From: Nocardioidaceae bacterium
GTDB taxonomy: Bacteria > Actinomycetota > Actinomycetes > Propionibacteriales > Nocardioidaceae
NCBI GenBank assembly: GCA_020438665.1
Contig: JAGQUE010000216.1
Location: forward strand, 1-6,742
DNA: 6,742 bases
Direction: 5' to 3'
In this document: piece after piece, positions 5,591-6,742 of the stretch
Layout of the letters: every line of letters starts with the position of its first letter
Position numbering within the stretch: the first letter of the stretch is position 1
Translations under genes and position numbers: made by a program
Notes under the pieces: generated by a model
The model's database searches: none
Told to the model about the DNA's origin: nothing
Seen by the model: only the letters and a program-made list of their open reading frames with translations

Positions 5591-6433
5591 TCATCGTGCC
5601 AGCCGGGCCGTCACGAAGCGTGGCCGGCCGGCCAGGTCGAGATGGTCGGTCACCTCGCGCCAGCGCCCGGTGGCTGCGAAGACGGCCGGGGCGGCCTCGC
5701 CCTGCGCGTCGGCGTGCTCGGCGCCGACGACACCGTGCGGCTTGAGCAGCAGGGCGGCCCGCCGTTCGAGCACGCGCATCGCGTCGAGCCCGTCGTCCCC
5801 GGAGAACAGCGCGAGCTGAGGATCGTGGTCGCGTGCCTCGGGCGCGACCGACTCCCAGGCGTCCAGCGGGATGTAGGGCGGGTTGCAGGTGACCACGTCG
5901 ACGGTGCCGAGCAGGTCGTCGAACGCGTCCCTCATGTCGCCGAGTCGCAGCTCGACTCCCGTGCCCGCGAGGTTGCGCGCGGCCCAGTCGTGGGCCGGCT
6001 CGTCGAGCTCGACGGCGAACACCCGAGCGCCCGGCACCTCGTCGGCGACGGCCCGGGCGATGGCGCCCGACCCGGTGCAGAGGTCGACGACGACGGGGTC
6101 GGCGAGGGCCGAGGCGTGCTCGATGGCCCAGCCGGCCAGCAGCTCGGTCTCCGGGCGTGGCACGAACACGCCGGGGCCGACGGCGAGCTCGACGCGGCGG
6201 AAGGCGGCGGTGCCGGTGAGGTGCTGGAGCGGCTCGCGCGCGGCCCGCCGTTCGACCAGGCCGGCGTAGCGCTCGGCCTGCACGGCGGGCACGTCGTCAA
6301 GGGTGAGAAGCCCGCCGCGGGTGGTGCCGAGGACGTGGGCGAGGAGCTCGTCGGCGTCCCACTCGGGCGAGGCAACGCCGGCGTCGCGGAGCCGTCGGGC
6401 CGCCCGGCGGCGGAGCGCACCGGCCCCGCTCAT
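5591..6433 (-). CDS. prmC: Peptide chain release factor N5-glutamine methyltransferase
   Basis: PrmC (HemK) uses S-adenosylmethionine to methylate the glutamine of the GGQ motif in release factors RF1 and RF2, which speeds peptide release. The 280-aa product has the N-terminal helical release-factor-binding domain (about 1-75, ending PLQHLTG at 68-74). The linker FVPRPETE (90-97) follows, then a class I methyltransferase fold with the SAM motif VVDLCTGSGAIA (115-126), acidic Glu142 at the end of strand 2, and the catalytic NPPY at 184-187 that binds the substrate glutamine. DPQLALFSGDDGLDAMRVL (204-222) and the C-terminal strands are also typical. Length is normal for the family. The ATG at 6431-6433 shares one base with the prfA stop (TGATG), so enzyme and substrate are translationally coupled. 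GGAG inside prfA, 5 nt upstream, serves as ribosome binding site. Confidence 0.96.
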   Translation of the reverse strand: MSGAGALRRRAARRLRDAGVASPEWDADELLAHVLGTTRGGLLTLDDVPAVQAERYAGLVERRAAREPLQHLTGTAAFRRVELAVGPGVFVPRPETELLAGWAIEHASALADPVVVDLCTGSGAIARAVADEVPGARVFAVELDEPAHDWAARNLAGTGVELRLGDMRDAFDDLLGTVDVVTCNPPYIPLDAWESVAPEARDHDPQLALFSGDDGLDAMRVLERRAALLLKPHGVVGAEHADAQGEAAPAVFAATGRWREVTDHLDLAGRPRFVTARLAR

Positions 6434-6742
6434 CAGGACTCCAGCGCGTCGAGCCGGGAGGCGAGGTCGGCCTCGACGCAGGACTGGAGGACCGGGCCGA
6501 GGTCGCCGTCGAGGACCTGGTCGAGGTTGTAGGACTTGTAGCCGGTGCGGTGGTCGGAGATCCGGTTCTCGGGGTAGTTGTAGGTCCGGATCCGCTCGGA
6601 CCGGTCGACGGTACGGACCTGGCTGCGACGGGCCTCGCTGGCCTCGGCGTCGGCAGCCTCCTGGGCAGCGGCGAGCAGCCGCGACCGGAGGATCCGCAGC
6701 GCCTGCTCCTTGTTCTGCAGCTGGCTCTTCTCGTTCTGGCAG
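6433..6742 (-). CDS. prfA: Peptide chain release factor 1, C-terminal part (cut by window edge)
   Basis: The last 102 codons of RF1, which recognises UAA and UAG, are present; the GGQ loop and PxT anticodon region lie beyond base 6742. The visible sequence starts [20 protein letters not shown], the segment that shortly follows the GGQ loop in RF1. It continues through [20 protein letters not shown], which is the RF1 form and not the RF2 form, and ends with the C-terminal helices [13 protein letters not shown] and [12 protein letters not shown]. The stop TGA at 6433-6435 overlaps the prmC ATG by one base. The first two bases of the window edge belong to an incomplete codon context: the first full codon is at 6739-6741. 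No irregularity is visible. Confidence 0.94.
   Translation of the reverse strand, partial: CQNEKSQLQNKEQALRILRSRLLAAAQEAADAEASEARRSQVRTVDRSERIRTYNYPENRISDHRTGYKSYNLDQVLDGDLGPVLQSCVEADLASRLDALES

Noticed and set aside
4940..6532. Plus-strand open frame of 530 codons
   Set aside because: It is antisense to tsaC, prmC and prfA, all well supported by family motifs. Composition is typical of an antisense shadow.

Overview
The window is a contiguous stretch of actinobacterial core genome, and every gene I can support lies on the minus strand. The evidence is very high GC with G/C-ending codons, several GTG starts, tight 1-nt stop/start overlaps, an unfused elongated ATP-synthase delta subunit, and the gene order prfA-prmC-tsaC-wecA-(atpI)-(atpZ)-atpBEFHA. 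This order matches the one I know from Mycobacterium tuberculosis (prfA-hemK-Rv1301-rfe-Rv1303-atpBEFHAGDC). The unfused b and delta genes argue against Mycobacterium itself. A Nocardioidaceae or other Propionibacteriales-type organism is my best guess, by inference only.

Read in the direction of transcription (high to low coordinates), the first block is translation and cell envelope. It holds the 3' end of prfA (RF1; 6433-6742, cut by the window edge), prmC (RF1 glutamine methyltransferase; 5591-6433), tsaC (threonylcarbamoyl-AMP synthase for tRNA t6A; 4913-5572) and wecA (polyprenyl-phosphate HexNAc-1-P transferase; 3723-4910). Spacings are -1, 18 and 2 nt, so these four look like one translationally coupled transcript.

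A gap of about 155 bp (3568-3722) follows and is the only real intergenic region. It contains a near-perfect Crp/GlxR-type palindrome (3637-3652), a possible -10 hexamer inside it, and several inverted repeats. This is the likely regulatory region of the ATP synthase operon.

The second block is the start of the F1Fo ATP synthase operon. It has a four-helix AtpI-like membrane protein (3097-3567), a small two-helix AtpZ-like protein (2815-3066), then atpB (a), atpE (c), atpF (b), atpH (delta) and the first 92 codons of atpA (alpha), which runs off the left edge. Together these encode the whole proton-translocating Fo sector, the peripheral stalk and the beginning of F1. A single b gene and a separate delta gene imply a b2-delta stalk.

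I find no mobile element, CRISPR array, RNA gene or defence system, and no evidence of a novel multi-gene system. The points most worth a second look are the internal domain duplication in the delta subunit, the Crp-type operator ahead of the ATP synthase operon, and the unusually A-rich, almost U-free leader of atpE.
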